The notes: generated by a model not told the origin, from the sequence alone. Counted from the first letter of the stretch, positions 8,185-16,766 are shown. The stretch: 64,000 nucleotides of DNA from Pedobacter sp014947265 (GCF_014947265.1 NZ_JADCNK010000004.1:248001-312000), one strand, 5' to 3'. Numbers and translations: made by a program.

Positions 8185-8754
8185 ATGAAATTGACGCGAA
8201 GCTATACGATAAACGATTTGATGGAAGGCTGCAAAGCTGGCGACCGGAAGATGCAAGAGCTGCTTTACAAGCAAACTGCATCGAAGATGTTGGCCGTTTG
8301 TATGCGCTACGCCAAAGATAGAATGGAGGCAGAAGATGTGCTGCAGATGGGGTACATTAAAATTTTTCAGAAAATAAAAGAGTATAGGGGCGATGGCTCT
8401 TTTGAGGGCTGGATTAGAAGGGTTATGGTGAATACTGCAATTGAAAGTTACCGTAAAAATTTACGCAGCTTAAATGTTGTAGAAATAGATGAGGCTTACG
8501 AGCAACCATCAACCGGATTTGATTTTGGAACTTTAGGGATGCAGGATTTAATGAAGGTGATACAAAAACTGGCAGATGGTTACCGAATGGTTTTTAACAT
8601 GTACGTAATTGAAGGTTATTCGCACAAAGAAATTGGAGAAACGCTTGGGATCTCAGAAGGCGCGAGTAAATCGCAACTGTCGAGAGCAAGGGCAATATTA
8701 AAAGAAGAAATTATAAAAATGGAGGGATTTGGTTATGCAACCTATACGGGATAA
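8185..8754 (+). CDS. ECF-type RNA polymerase sigma factor
   Basis: A 189-residue sigma-70 family protein with only regions 2 and 4. Region 2 spans about residues 20-95, with the CMRYAKDRMEAEDVLQMGYIK core and FEGWIRRVMVNTAIE. The region 4 helix-turn-helix is about 130-180 (YSHKEIGETLGISEGASKSQLSRAR). The downstream gene overlaps its 3' end and looks like its membrane anti-sigma partner; an outer-membrane protein follows. Such trios in Bacteroidota usually respond to envelope signals, but the regulon is unknown. Confidence 0.92.
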   Translation: MKLTRSYTINDLMEGCKAGDRKMQELLYKQTASKMLAVCMRYAKDRMEAEDVLQMGYIKIFQKIKEYRGDGSFEGWIRRVMVNTAIESYRKNLRSLNVVEIDEAYEQPSTGFDFGTLGMQDLMKVIQKLADGYRMVFNMYVIEGYSHKEIGETLGISEGASKSQLSRARAILKEEIIKMEGFGYATYTG

Positions 8755-9490
8755 AGATTTTGATCAGTTATTTAAAGATGCTTTTGTTGATGCGGAAGTT
8801 ACACCTTCGAGAGATTTATGGAGCAATATAGAAAGTAAAATAATACCTAAGAAGAAAAGAATTATACCAATTTATTGGTTATCGGCTGCAGCGGTTTTGC
8901 TTATCGCCACAGTTGGGATTTTGCTTTATCAACAGCAGAATAATATTAATAAGGGTAAACAATTAGCCAATAATACAATTGAAAAGCCTAAGCCAGTAGT
9001 GGAAACACCAGTTGTAAAAGATCAGCCACCTGTAGTAGTTGAACCGGTCATAGATGTTGCACCAATTTTACCAGTTGAGGCTAAACCAGCAAGGACTATT
9101 GACAAAACAAAGGTGAAACAAGATAAACCTGCTTTAGAGCAACCGCGAATAATTACGGCCCCTGAAATGCAAAAGCAAGAAACCATTGTGGCTAAAGTTG
9201 AAGAGCCTAAAAAAGATATTAGAACGAAAATCGAAGAGGCTATTCTGCAACCTAAAGAAGAAACGGTAATAGTTGCTAACCCTACAGCGATTAAAACGGA
9301 TGATCCTGTTAACGAAAACGAACAGAACAATAAAGGTATCCGCAACGTTGGCGATGTAGTAAACCTGATTGTTAACAAAATGGATAAAAGAAAAGATAAG
9401 CTAATTCAGTTCCGTACTGATGATGATGATTCTTCTTTGTCATCAATCAATATCGGTCCGTTTAAAATAGGCAAACGTAATAAGAAGTAA
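8735..9490 (+). CDS. Single-pass membrane protein, probable anti-sigma partner
   Basis: About 251 residues from the ATG at 8735; a TTG six bases earlier would add two residues. It overlaps the sigma gene by 20 bp. A cytoplasmic N-terminal segment of about 45 residues (DKDFDQLFKDAFVDAEVTPS) precedes one membrane helix (IYWLSAAAVLLIATVGILLY, about 46-65). A long Pro/Val/Lys-rich periplasmic region and a conserved-looking C-terminal block (RNVGDVVNLIVNKMDKRKDK) follow. Topology and position fit an anti-sigma factor, although no zinc-type motif is seen. Confidence 0.65.
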   Translation: MQPIRDKDFDQLFKDAFVDAEVTPSRDLWSNIESKIIPKKKRIIPIYWLSAAAVLLIATVGILLYQQQNNINKGKQLANNTIEKPKPVVETPVVKDQPPVVVEPVIDVAPILPVEAKPARTIDKTKVKQDKPALEQPRIITAPEMQKQETIVAKVEEPKKDIRTKIEEAILQPKEETVIVANPTAIKTDDPVNENEQNNKGIRNVGDVVNLIVNKMDKRKDKLIQFRTDDDDSSLSSINIGPFKIGKRNKK

Positions 9491-9595
9491 ACAGTTGTCA
9501 GTTTACAATTAACAGTTTTTAGTTAGCAGTATTCGACATTTAAACTTTACAACATTCAATAATTCACTCATTTAATAACTCAACAACACACAGAT

Positions 9596-10381
9596 ATGAA
9601 ACGTCTAATATTTACAACACTTTTGGTAAGCGGGCTTGCCGGTGTTATGGCTCCAGGTGCTTTTGCACAACAAGACAGCACCAAAAAGAAAATGGATTAT
9701 AGTGAAGGCCATGGTATTATGATTACTACAAAATCAGCAGATTCAGCAAAAAAAGGCCGTTTTGTAGGTGGAATCACTTTTACCAGGGTTGATTGGGGAT
9801 TTTCCAGATTGATAGACAATGGAAGTTTTAATTTATCTCCTAATAATGATTTTTTAGATTACAAAGGTGGAAAAACCAGTACATTCTCTTTTGATGTTTT
9901 ACAGTTTGGCTACCGCTTTAATTCTAACTTTAAAGTTTATGTAGCAGGAGGATTTGACTGGACTTTAATCCGTTTAAGAAAAGACATTACGATCGCTAAA
10001 AATTCTAACGAGTTTGTTTATACTGATCAATCACCAGTACATTTCTCTAAAAACCGTTTCTCCAGCAGTTATGTACATATTCCATTAAACTTCGAATTCC
10101 GTACCAGCGAAAACAAAAACGGTAAAAGATTTTACCTGGTGTTAGGTCCGGAGGTTAGCTTTTTGCTAAATGGAAAAATTAAACAGATAAGCGAAGAACG
10201 TGGTAAAGAAAAACAATATGATAGCTACCACTTTCAATCGGTTCGTTACGGAGGTACAGTTAGATTTGGTTACGGAGGTATAGGATTGTTTACCAAATAT
10301 TACTTTAACGACATGTTTACTACTGCTCAACAAGCTGGCTTAAAGAATATGAGTTTCGGGGTTACTTTCGGATTAAATTAA
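9596..10381 (+). CDS. Outer-membrane beta-barrel protein
   Basis: A 261-residue protein with a clear signal peptide (cleavage after PGAFA, about residue 24). The mature part has alternating strands such as FDVLQFGYRFNSNFKVYVAGGFDW, FSSSYVHIPLNFEF and RYGGTVRFGYGGIGLFTKYYF, and it ends in MSFGVTFGLN. This is the profile of a small PorT/OmpW-like barrel. It follows the sigma/anti-sigma pair by 105 bp on the same strand and may be a target or part of that unit. Specific function unknown. Confidence 0.72.
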   Translation: MKRLIFTTLLVSGLAGVMAPGAFAQQDSTKKKMDYSEGHGIMITTKSADSAKKGRFVGGITFTRVDWGFSRLIDNGSFNLSPNNDFLDYKGGKTSTFSFDVLQFGYRFNSNFKVYVAGGFDWTLIRLRKDITIAKNSNEFVYTDQSPVHFSKNRFSSSYVHIPLNFEFRTSENKNGKRFYLVLGPEVSFLLNGKIKQISEERGKEKQYDSYHFQSVRYGGTVRFGYGGIGLFTKYYFNDMFTTAQQAGLKNMSFGVTFGLN

Positions 10382-10396
10382 CGAGTTGATTAATTC

Positions 10397-10434
10397 TCTC
10401 CTTCAGGAGAGATGTCCGAAGGACAGAGAGGTTA
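10397..10434. repeat. Dispersed 'CTCTCCTTCAGGAGAG' hairpin
   Basis: CTCTCCTTCAGGAGAG forms a 6-bp stem and GTCCGAAGGAC a second small hairpin, followed by AGAGAGG. Spacer repeat after the barrel gene. Confidence 0.45.
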
Positions 10435-10461
10435 AAACTTTAATACACACCAAATGAACAG

Positions 10462-10494
10462 ATCCTGTTTCGGTTAGGCGAGACAGGATTTTTT
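10462..10494 (+). terminator. Intrinsic terminator between convergent genes
   Basis: ATCCTGTTTCG pairs with CGAGACAGGAT (11 bp including one T-G pair) around a short loop, followed by TTTTT. It serves the plus-strand trio just before the convergent PIN gene. Confidence 0.75.
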
Positions 10495-10497
10495 GTT

Positions 10498-10914
10498 TTA
10501 TAATGTTTTTAGAAACATTTCAGGAGTTAAAACACTTAATTTACTCTTTTTATAATCTTTAATATTCCGGGTAACTATAGTGTTAATTAAACCATTGCTT
10601 TCCGCAGAGAAATTTTGGAGTGCATCTTCAAAATCAGAAAATTCTGAATCGATGGATTCCATAATAACATTTTTGTCAATAATTAAAATATCTAAAAACG
10701 TAAATAGAATCTTGAAGTCGGCCAAAATGTCTTTATGTTGAAAGTGTTTTCTCAACAAATAGTATATGTTTGCTATAATTAAGCCTGTAACAAAACCATT
10801 AATTACCCTATTTGCGCATAAATTTAGAATTTGGGCTGAATGATCAAGATGAGGTTCCCTTTTTAGGAAAAAATCGAGTAAAATATCTGAATCAATCAGT
10901 ATGTTATTTTTCAT
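10498..10914 (-). CDS. PIN-domain protein, VapC-like toxin
   Basis: A 138-residue PIN fold. N-terminal acidic residues sit in ILIDSDILLDFF (Asp8, Asp10), a central acidic cluster in DFEDALQNFSA, and a final acidic motif in TRNIKDYKKS. These are the positions PIN RNases use to bind metal. It overlaps the upstream small gene by 11 bp. VapC toxins cleave RNA, often tRNA, but the target here is unknown. Confidence 0.85.
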   Translation of the reverse strand: MKNNILIDSDILLDFFLKREPHLDHSAQILNLCANRVINGFVTGLIIANIYYLLRKHFQHKDILADFKILFTFLDILIIDKNVIMESIDSEFSDFEDALQNFSAESNGLINTIVTRNIKDYKKSKLSVLTPEMFLKTL

Positions 10915-11188
10915 TATTATTTAAATACTTTTGATACTTCTCATCTCTGATTTTTTCCAGTTCTTTTTTATAGTCGTAATCTTCAGGTAAGTCTACTTTA
11001 GGGCGAAGCATTAATGATTTTATCAGCGGAGAAAGTTCAATATCCTTACTTACAGTTTCTTCTTTTTGAGTCACTGATTTTAGTAAATTTTCTATTACTG
11101 ATGACAAGCTCTTACCTTGATGCTGTGCATATATTTTTGCCCGTTTTATAACAGATTCATCTATTGTCAGGGTTAATTTTGCATTCAT
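10904..11188 (-). CDS. VapB-like antitoxin (DUF6364-type)
   Basis: A 94-residue protein. The N-terminal KLTLTIDESVIKRAKIYAQHQGKSLSSVIENLL is a ribbon-helix-helix pattern (strand, then two helices) found in DUF6364-type antitoxins. The C-terminal half is charged and would wrap the toxin. First gene of the pair, overlapping the PIN gene by 11 bp, the normal antitoxin-first order. RHH antitoxins generally repress their own promoter; the 123-bp spacer upstream is AT-rich. Confidence 0.8.
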   Translation of the reverse strand: MNAKLTLTIDESVIKRAKIYAQHQGKSLSSVIENLLKSVTQKEETVSKDIELSPLIKSLMLRPKVDLPEDYDYKKELEKIRDEKYQKYLNNNEK

Positions 11189-11311
11189 AATCTTTTATTT
11201 ATCTAAAGTTAAATAAATAATATTGTACGTGCAAAATTTTAAAAAAACACACGTGTATTTTGCTTTGAGCTTTAGTCTTTCCACTTTAAGCTTATTCACT
11301 ATCTTTACCGC

Positions 11312-12304
11312 GTGAGCAATACCTTAATCAGCGTTAAAAATTTAACCAAGCAATATCAGGCAGAACAGGCCGGTGGAATTAAAAATGTAAGTTTCGAGAT
11401 AAAAAGGGGTGATGTCGTGGCCATTATCGGCGAGAGCGGTAGCGGAAAATCGACTTTACTGAAATCCATTTACGGATTGCTGAAAACAGATGAGGGTGAA
11501 ATCTTTTTCGAAGACCAAAGGGTTAAAGGTCCGGATGAACAATTGATTCCTGGCCACAAGCAGATGAAAATGGTGACGCAGGATTTTTCGTTAAATATTT
11601 ACGCTAAAGTTTACGATAATATTGCCTCACAGTTATCGAATACGGATCTGAAAACCAAGGCCGAAAAAACTTTGGCTATCATGGAACATCTGCGGATTCT
11701 TCCATTACAGAACAAAAAAATAATAGAGCTTAGTGGCGGCGAGCAGCAGCGCGTGGCCATAGCAAAGGCAATGGTTGCCGATACGCAGGTTTTACTATTA
11801 GACGAACCCTTTAGCCAGGTTGATGCCTTGCTTAAAAACCAGCTAAGGGCTGATATAAAACGTGTTGCAGCAGAAACTGGCGTAACAGTTATTCTTGTCT
11901 CTCACGACCCTGCTGATGGTTTATTTCTTGCCGACCAATTACTCATTTTGCGAAACGGCGAACTTTTGCAAACAGGTAGGCCTATAGATATTTATCAAAA
12001 TCCAAAACATATTTATACTGCTCAAATTTTAGGCAATGCAGTTGTTTTGTCTCGTGGGGATGCAGAGAAAATAGGCTTAAAAACTTTTGCAGGAAATGTA
12101 GTTTTTTATCCGGAATGGGCAGAAATCAGCAATAATTGGAGCAGTAGACGTTTTGAAGTAAAAGATGTTTACTATAAAGGATTTTATGACGAATTGCTGT
12201 TAGAAAGAAATGGCGTTAGCGTTCGGGTCTTACAGTTGAACAGGGGAGAGCATAAAAAAAACGACCATGTTCAGCTGAACATTAGTCGGTATTTAGAGTT
12301 TTAA
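11312..12304 (+). CDS. Orphan ABC transporter ATP-binding protein
   Basis: A 330-residue ABC ATPase with Walker A GESGSGKS (about 38-45), signature LSGGEQQR, Walker B VLLLDEP and the H-loop in SHDPADG. The C-terminal 90 residues form a TOBE-like extension, as in importers of the spermidine, iron or sulfate type. No permease or binding protein is adjacent, so the substrate is open. The GTG start follows TATCTTTA (11300-11307) by only a few bases, so the message could be nearly leaderless. Its last 55 bases are duplicated beyond the next gene. Confidence 0.85.
   Translation: MSNTLISVKNLTKQYQAEQAGGIKNVSFEIKRGDVVAIIGESGSGKSTLLKSIYGLLKTDEGEIFFEDQRVKGPDEQLIPGHKQMKMVTQDFSLNIYAKVYDNIASQLSNTDLKTKAEKTLAIMEHLRILPLQNKKIIELSGGEQQRVAIAKAMVADTQVLLLDEPFSQVDALLKNQLRADIKRVAAETGVTVILVSHDPADGLFLADQLLILRNGELLQTGRPIDIYQNPKHIYTAQILGNAVVLSRGDAEKIGLKTFAGNVVFYPEWAEISNNWSSRRFEVKDVYYKGFYDELLLERNGVSVRVLQLNRGEHKKNDHVQLNISRYLEF
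12247..12302. repeat. Direct repeat copy 1 (3' end of the ABC gene)
   Basis: Starts AGAGCATAAAAAAAACGACC, continues through a TTCAGCTGAA core and ATTAGTCG, and ends in TTTAG-GTTT. It matches 13605-13660 over about 55 bp with a handful of differences. This copy is coding: it encodes the last residues of the ABC ATPase. Confidence 0.75.
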
Positions 12305-12333
12305 ATGTAATTATATATTTGATGATTTTTTAC

Positions 12334-12361
12334 AAAAGTTATAATTATAATTATAACTTTT
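12334..12361. promoter_or_regulatory. 28-bp perfect palindrome, candidate operator
   Basis: AAAAGTTATAATTA and its exact complement meet at the centre, giving 28 bp of perfect symmetry without T-run or loop. It overlaps the expected -33 region of the -7 element at 12365, so binding there would block polymerase. Confidence 0.6.
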
Positions 12362-12364
12362 ATG

Positions 12365-12372
12365 TATATTTG
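12365..12372 (+). promoter_or_regulatory. Candidate -7 element of the AAA ATPase gene
   Basis: TATATTTG is an exact TAnnTTTG match, 25 bp before the ATG at 12398. The -33 position falls inside the palindrome. Confidence 0.5.
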
Positions 12373-12397
12373 ATTTAGTTATAGTTATGATTACAAT

Positions 12398-13606
12398 ATG
12401 AATATACCTATTGATGTTTTAAATCGCGATAAGTACATATACCAAATACAACCTTTCATACGTAAAAATCTGATTAAAGTTTTAACAGGGCAACGTAGGG
12501 TGGGAAAGAGTTATCTGGTTTTTCAGATTATAAACAATATTATTGAACAGGATAGGGATGCAAATATTATTTACATTAATAAAGAAGATTTACAGTTCGA
12601 TTTTATTCAAAATGCAAGTGATTTAAATGATTACATCCTATTAAAAGTAAAACCTGATCTGTATAATTACATATTTATAGATGAAATACAGGATATAACT
12701 GATTTTGAAAAAGCATTAAGATCACTTTTACTCGATCAAAATAACGATATCTACATTACAGGTAGCAACGCAAAATTGCTTTCGGGAGAGTTAGCAACTT
12801 ATTTAAGCGGAAGATACATTGAATTTACTATTTATAGTCTGTCGTATTCTGAATTTTTATTGTTTCATAAATTGAAGAATAGTGATAAAAATATGGAATA
12901 CTATTTTAAGTATGGTGGATTACCCTATCTAATTAACCTAACTTTAAATGAGCAGGCTTTCGAATATCTTAATAGCATTTATACCACTATATTATTCAGG
13001 GATGTTGTTTCGAGATATAATCTGAGAAATACTAATTTCTTGGAAAAACTCGTTCTTTTCCTGGCAGATAATATTGGAAGTTTGTTTTCCGCAAAAAAAA
13101 TAAGCGATTTTCTTAAATCTCAACAAACCAATATAGCCCCGAATCAAATACAAACTTATACCAAGTATTTGGTAAATGCATATATTATTCATGAGATAGA
13201 CCGTTATGATATTATTGGGAAAAGGATTTTTGAAACAGGTAGTAAATTTTATTTTGAAAATACAGGCATTAGAAATGCTATTATTGGATATAGGCCGCAG
13301 GATGTAGGGAAACTACTCGAGAATGTAGTATATAATCATCTTCTGTATTTGGGCTACAAAATAAAAGTTGGCACAGTAAATACAAAGGAAATTGATTTTA
13401 TTGGTGAGCGCAAAGGTGAATTTATTTATATCCAGGTTGCCTTAAAATTAGAAGATGAAGCAACAATTAAGCGCGAATTTGAAAACCTACTACAGATTGA
13501 CAACAACTATCCAAAATATGTAATTACCAATAGTCAATTTAATGGCAATACATATCAAGGGATACAACATGTTTACATCCGTGACTTTTTAATGTGGGAA
13601 AATTAG
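12398..13606 (+). CDS. AAA ATPase with DUF4143 domain
   Basis: A 402-residue protein of the AAA_14/DUF4143 type. Walker A is GQRRVGKS at residues 31-38, Walker B is YIFIDEIQD near 91-99, and a sensor-like ITGSNAKLLSGE follows. The C-terminal part (from about 200) resembles DUF4143, with a nuclease-like KEIDFIGERKGEFIYIQVA segment near 330-350 that recalls a restriction-endonuclease-like fold. Genes of this kind are scattered and often mobile, with unknown function. It is more AT-rich than its neighbours and is bracketed by a direct repeat. Confidence 0.85.
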   Translation: MNIPIDVLNRDKYIYQIQPFIRKNLIKVLTGQRRVGKSYLVFQIINNIIEQDRDANIIYINKEDLQFDFIQNASDLNDYILLKVKPDLYNYIFIDEIQDITDFEKALRSLLLDQNNDIYITGSNAKLLSGELATYLSGRYIEFTIYSLSYSEFLLFHKLKNSDKNMEYYFKYGGLPYLINLTLNEQAFEYLNSIYTTILFRDVVSRYNLRNTNFLEKLVLFLADNIGSLFSAKKISDFLKSQQTNIAPNQIQTYTKYLVNAYIIHEIDRYDIIGKRIFETGSKFYFENTGIRNAIIGYRPQDVGKLLENVVYNHLLYLGYKIKVGTVNTKEIDFIGERKGEFIYIQVALKLEDEATIKREFENLLQIDNNYPKYVITNSQFNGNTYQGIQHVYIRDFLMWEN

Positions 13607-13660
13607 AGCATAAAAAAAAACGACCACATTCAATTGAACATTAGTCGTTTTTTAGCGTTT
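13605..13660. repeat. Direct repeat copy 2, also a bidirectional terminator
   Basis: Near-copy of 12247-12302 that begins inside the AAA gene stop codon. CGAC pairs with GTCG across a TTCAATTGAA core, with an A-run before and a T-run (GTCGTTTTTT) after. It can therefore end transcription of both the AAA gene and the convergent lipoprotein gene. Confidence 0.75.
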
Positions 13661-13668
13661 AGATGTTT

Positions 13669-14082
13669 TTAATTTCCAGCGTAATCAGACGGAATAATAA
13701 CAACTTTTACTAAAGTATTGTAGTTAGGTGGTACAGTAGCTGTTAAATTATTGGTATCTTGAACATCAAACCTTAAACCTCCATTAGAAACTTTATAGCT
13801 AAAAGCATTGTAATTGAATGTATAAGGCAACTGGATATCACCATTTGGATCACTAGGGTGTTCAAAATAGACTAGTACGCCTTCATCATCCAATGTTACG
13901 CCATCAATTGCGGATAAGGCCTTACTTACAGAGTAACTCCCATTGCTGTTACGTAACCATTCATTGGAATTGATTGTAAAATTATACGTTTTGGCTCTTA
14001 GTTCTTGATAAACAGTTTCTTTTTTGCAAGAGGCCAGACCTAGTGTGGCGATGCAAAGCATTAAGATGGTAAATTTTTTCAT
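13669..14082 (-). CDS. Small lipoprotein of unknown function
   Basis: A 137-residue protein with a lipoprotein signal (MKKFTILMLCIATLGLASCKK, lipidated Cys19). The mature part has Asp/Asn-rich, beta-rich sequence (YNFTINSNEWLRNSNGSYSV, VLVYFEHPSD, VKVVIIPSDY). No domain is recognised with confidence. Similar short lipoproteins are common as single genes in this phylum. Envelope location is inferred from the lipobox. Confidence 0.72.
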   Translation of the reverse strand: MKKFTILMLCIATLGLASCKKETVYQELRAKTYNFTINSNEWLRNSNGSYSVSKALSAIDGVTLDDEGVLVYFEHPSDPNGDIQLPYTFNYNAFSYKVSNGGLRFDVQDTNNLTATVPPNYNTLVKVVIIPSDYAGN

Positions 14083-14217
14083 TTTGATTTTGTTTATTTG
14101 TGTGTGTGATATTGGTATTACAAATCTTTTGCCAAAAAAATATTTAGTGTGAATAATGGATTAATTATTGTGCAACAGATTAAATACACAAATGTTATTA
14201 CCCAATATTTTTAAAAT

Positions 14218-14778
14218 ATGAAGCTCTTTTTCCGACTTTTACCCTGGTTAATTTTAGTCGTTGCAGGTTACTTATTTATTTCCAAAAAGTTTAGTATCAA
14301 TACTACTGTAGAAAGCAAACATCAGCTTCTGGTAGAGAAAATTGAGGCTATTGGTAAATTGGAACTAGTGAGATATCAGATTAGTGACGTTTTGGAGCAC
14401 AAAAATAAAACAGATTTTTTACCTGAAGCCAGTATTTTATTGATTGTAAAAGCCGAGGCGGTAGGCTGTATCGACCTTACCAAAATTACCCGCGAAGATA
14501 TTAGCATTGATGCGGACACTGCTGTAGTAAATTTACCACAGCCCGAAATCTGTTATGTAAAAATCGACCATAAAAACTCACGTGTTTACGATACAAAGAT
14601 GGCTTTCTTCCGCGAGGCCAGTTTAGTAGACGAAGCTTATAAAGCAGCCGAAAGACAAATTACTACAGAAGTTAAAAAATCGAGCATTTTAGCACAGACG
14701 AAAACCAATGCGACAATAGTGCTTAAGCCAATTATTGAAGGATTGGGTTATAAAAATGTAAAGTTTACATTTGAGTAG
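14218..14778 (+). CDS. DUF4230-like membrane-anchored protein
   Basis: A 186-residue protein with one N-terminal membrane helix (LPWLILVVAGYLFI, residues 8-21), then a mixed alpha/beta extracytoplasmic domain. The layout (membrane anchor, VEKIEAIGKLELVRY, VKAEAVGCIDLTKI, VVNLPQPEI, then a helix with AERQITTEVKKS) matches DUF4230. Function of that family is unknown. It stands alone and starts just after an AT-rich divergent spacer. Confidence 0.75.
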   Translation: MKLFFRLLPWLILVVAGYLFISKKFSINTTVESKHQLLVEKIEAIGKLELVRYQISDVLEHKNKTDFLPEASILLIVKAEAVGCIDLTKITREDISIDADTAVVNLPQPEICYVKIDHKNSRVYDTKMAFFREASLVDEAYKAAERQITTEVKKSSILAQTKTNATIVLKPIIEGLGYKNVKFTFE

Positions 14779-14826
14779 GGCTTAGAGTTGAGGATATAAG
14801 GTTCCTAGCGATCTTTACACATAGTG

Positions 14827-14914
14827 TCGTCATCTCGACCGGAACGCAGTAGAGCGGAGAGATCTACCTCGAGATAGATTTCTCGACTGCGTTGCACTCC
14901 GCTCGAAATGACGA
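14827..14914. repeat. REP-like element (TCGTCATCTCGACC type)
   Basis: TCGTCAT at the left and ATGACGA at the right enclose GATCTACCTCGAGATAGATTT and GCAGTAGAGCGGAG/CTCCGCT arms. It shares the GTCAT...CGACC and AGATCTC words with 26729-26807. Confidence 0.65.
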
Positions 14915-14923
14915 TCACCGGTC

Positions 14924-15274
14924 TTACTTCAAAAAATCTTCCCGATGCGGATTAAAAATATCAACCAATAAGCCGGCTTCCAGGCAAACCACACCATGAA
15001 AAACGTTTGATGGGGCAAAGAAAACATCTCCTTCGTTTAAGATCTTCTTATCATCGCCCATACTCACTTCAAAACTTCCTTTGGCCACATAACTCATCTG
15101 TAAATGAGGGTGATTGTGAATGGTACCAATGGCATCTTTTTCAAATTCTACTTTGACCAACATCAGGTTGTCATCGTAAGCCATAATTTTGCGTTTAACG
15201 CCTGCACCTAAATCTTCCCAGTCGATATCGCTATCTGAAATTAATGTTTTGTTGCTTAAGTCTTTGAAATTCAT
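14924..15274 (-). CDS. Small cupin-domain protein
   Basis: A 116-residue single-cupin protein. Motif 1 is HNHPHLQMSYVAKGSFEV (His ligands and Glu about residues 57-75), with GDVFFAPSNVFHGV as motif 2. Single-cupin proteins of this size bind a metal and can be enzymes, sugar binders or pectin-degradation-like proteins (KdgF group), so the substrate is not predicted. It is the last minus-strand gene after ilvA, separated by a REP-like spacer, and may not belong to the amino acid operon. Confidence 0.78.
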   Translation of the reverse strand: MNFKDLSNKTLISDSDIDWEDLGAGVKRKIMAYDDNLMLVKVEFEKDAIGTIHNHPHLQMSYVAKGSFEVSMGDDKKILNEGDVFFAPSNVFHGVVCLEAGLLVDIFNPHREDFLK

Positions 15275-15302
15275 TTTTTATAAGTATATATTAAAAGAAT
15301 TG

Positions 15303-15373
15303 TCGTCTTTTCCGCGTGGGCGGGAATCTTAAAGCGATTGCATTAGGATTCCTAATCAAGTTGGGAATGACGA
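15303..15373. repeat. REP-like element (TCGTC...GACGA)
   Basis: GTCGTC at the left and ATGACGA at the right enclose GGGCGGGAATCTTAAAGCG and GGATTCCTAATC arms. Next to it, 15385-15425 carries the CTTTGCGGTTAAAG word seen at 6485-6510. Confidence 0.5.
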
Positions 15374-15431
15374 ACCGCCTTTGGGTACTTCGCGAAAAAC
15401 TTTGCGCCCTTTGCGGTTAAAGATTAGACCA

Positions 15432-16682
15432 TTAAACCAAATACTCAAACAAAGTCTGATCCTGGTTTAGTTCAATAATTTCAAATTTAAAATCTTTCAT
15501 ACGCTGCAACAAGCTGGCATAATCATTTTTGTTCGAAAGTTCTATGCCCACCAACGCGGGGCCGTTTTCTTTATTCGTTTTTTTGATAAACTCGAAACGG
15601 GTAATATCATCCTGCGGGCCTAAAACCTCGTTTACAAATAATTTTAAAGCACCTGGTCTCTGTGGGAAACGTACAATGAAATAATGTTTCAAGCCCTCGA
15701 AAAGTAAAGATTTCTCTTTAATCTCCTGCATGCGCTCTATATCGTTGTTTCCGCCACTAACAACACAAACTACAGTTTTACCTGCGATCTGATCTCTCAG
15801 TTGATCTAATGCGGCTATAGATAGTGCACCAGCAGGTTCTACCACAATGGCATCTTCGTTATACAGCTTTAAAATGGTTGTGCAGATTTTTCCTTCAGGG
15901 ATTAAATGCATCTGATCAAGAAGTTCCTTACAATATTCGTAAGTAATGTGGCCGATTCTTTTTACAGCAGCACCATCCACAAAGCGGTCTATTTCTTCTA
16001 AAGTGTAAGGGCCGCCGTGTTCCATGGCCGTAACCATCGATGGTGCACCGAGCGGCTCAACACCAACCAGTTTTACATCGGGTTTAACCGTTTTCATATA
16101 AGCACTCACGCCCGAGGCCAAACCACCACCGCCAACAGGCATTACTAAAATGTCTAAATCAGGCAGGTCTTCATAAATTTCTACACCAACCGTTGCCTGT
16201 CCTTCAATTACTTTTTCATCATCGAAAGGTGGAATAAAAGTAGCCGATTTTTCGGCACTATAGGCCAGCGCTTCTTTCAGGCAATCGTCGAAGGTATCGC
16301 CAACTAAAATGACTTCTACGCTGTCGCCACCAAACATGTAGGTTTGTTTAACTTTTTGTTTCGGGGTAATTTCTGGCATAAAAATAACACCCTTGATGCC
16401 GAGTTTTTTGCATGAATAGGCTACGCCCTGTGCATGGTTGCCCGCACTTGCACAAACCACACCGTTAACTAACGATTCTTGAGGTAGTGAACTGATTTTA
16501 TTGTAGGCACCACGTAATTTATAAGAGCGTACAATCTGCAAATCTTCTCTTTTTAAATAAATGTTGGCGTTGTAGTGAGAAGAAAGTCCGGCATTAAACT
16601 CAAGTGGGGTACGTTTTACCACGCCTTTAAGCCTTTCTGATGCAGATTTAAAATCTAGTGTATGTGGTGTTGTAGTATTCAT
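15432..16682 (-). CDS. ilvA: Threonine ammonia-lyase (threonine dehydratase)
   Basis: Deaminates threonine to 2-oxobutanoate, the entry step to isoleucine. 416 residues. The PLP lysine is Lys55 in SYKLRGA, and the cofactor phosphate loop is VSGGNND near residue 312. The C-terminal ~85 residues (HYFIVRFPQRPGALKLFVNEVL) form a single ACT-like regulatory domain, the usual size for this shorter IlvA class. Isoleucine feedback is known for the family. Last biosynthetic gene of the minus-strand ilv/leu cluster, 300 bp after leuA across a repeat-filled spacer, so it may also have its own promoter. Confidence 0.95.
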   Translation of the reverse strand: MNTTTPHTLDFKSASERLKGVVKRTPLEFNAGLSSHYNANIYLKREDLQIVRSYKLRGAYNKISSLPQESLVNGVVCASAGNHAQGVAYSCKKLGIKGVIFMPEITPKQKVKQTYMFGGDSVEVILVGDTFDDCLKEALAYSAEKSATFIPPFDDEKVIEGQATVGVEIYEDLPDLDILVMPVGGGGLASGVSAYMKTVKPDVKLVGVEPLGAPSMVTAMEHGGPYTLEEIDRFVDGAAVKRIGHITYEYCKELLDQMHLIPEGKICTTILKLYNEDAIVVEPAGALSIAALDQLRDQIAGKTVVCVVSGGNNDIERMQEIKEKSLLFEGLKHYFIVRFPQRPGALKLFVNEVLGPQDDITRFEFIKKTNKENGPALVGIELSNKNDYASLLQRMKDFKFEIIELNQDQTLFEYLV

Positions 16683-16766
16683 TGTTGTAGTATCAGGTAT
16701 AGAGAATCAAGTATCAAGACTTAAATTCACTTATATGTTTTTGTAAAGCAGGGTTTGGTGCTTTTC

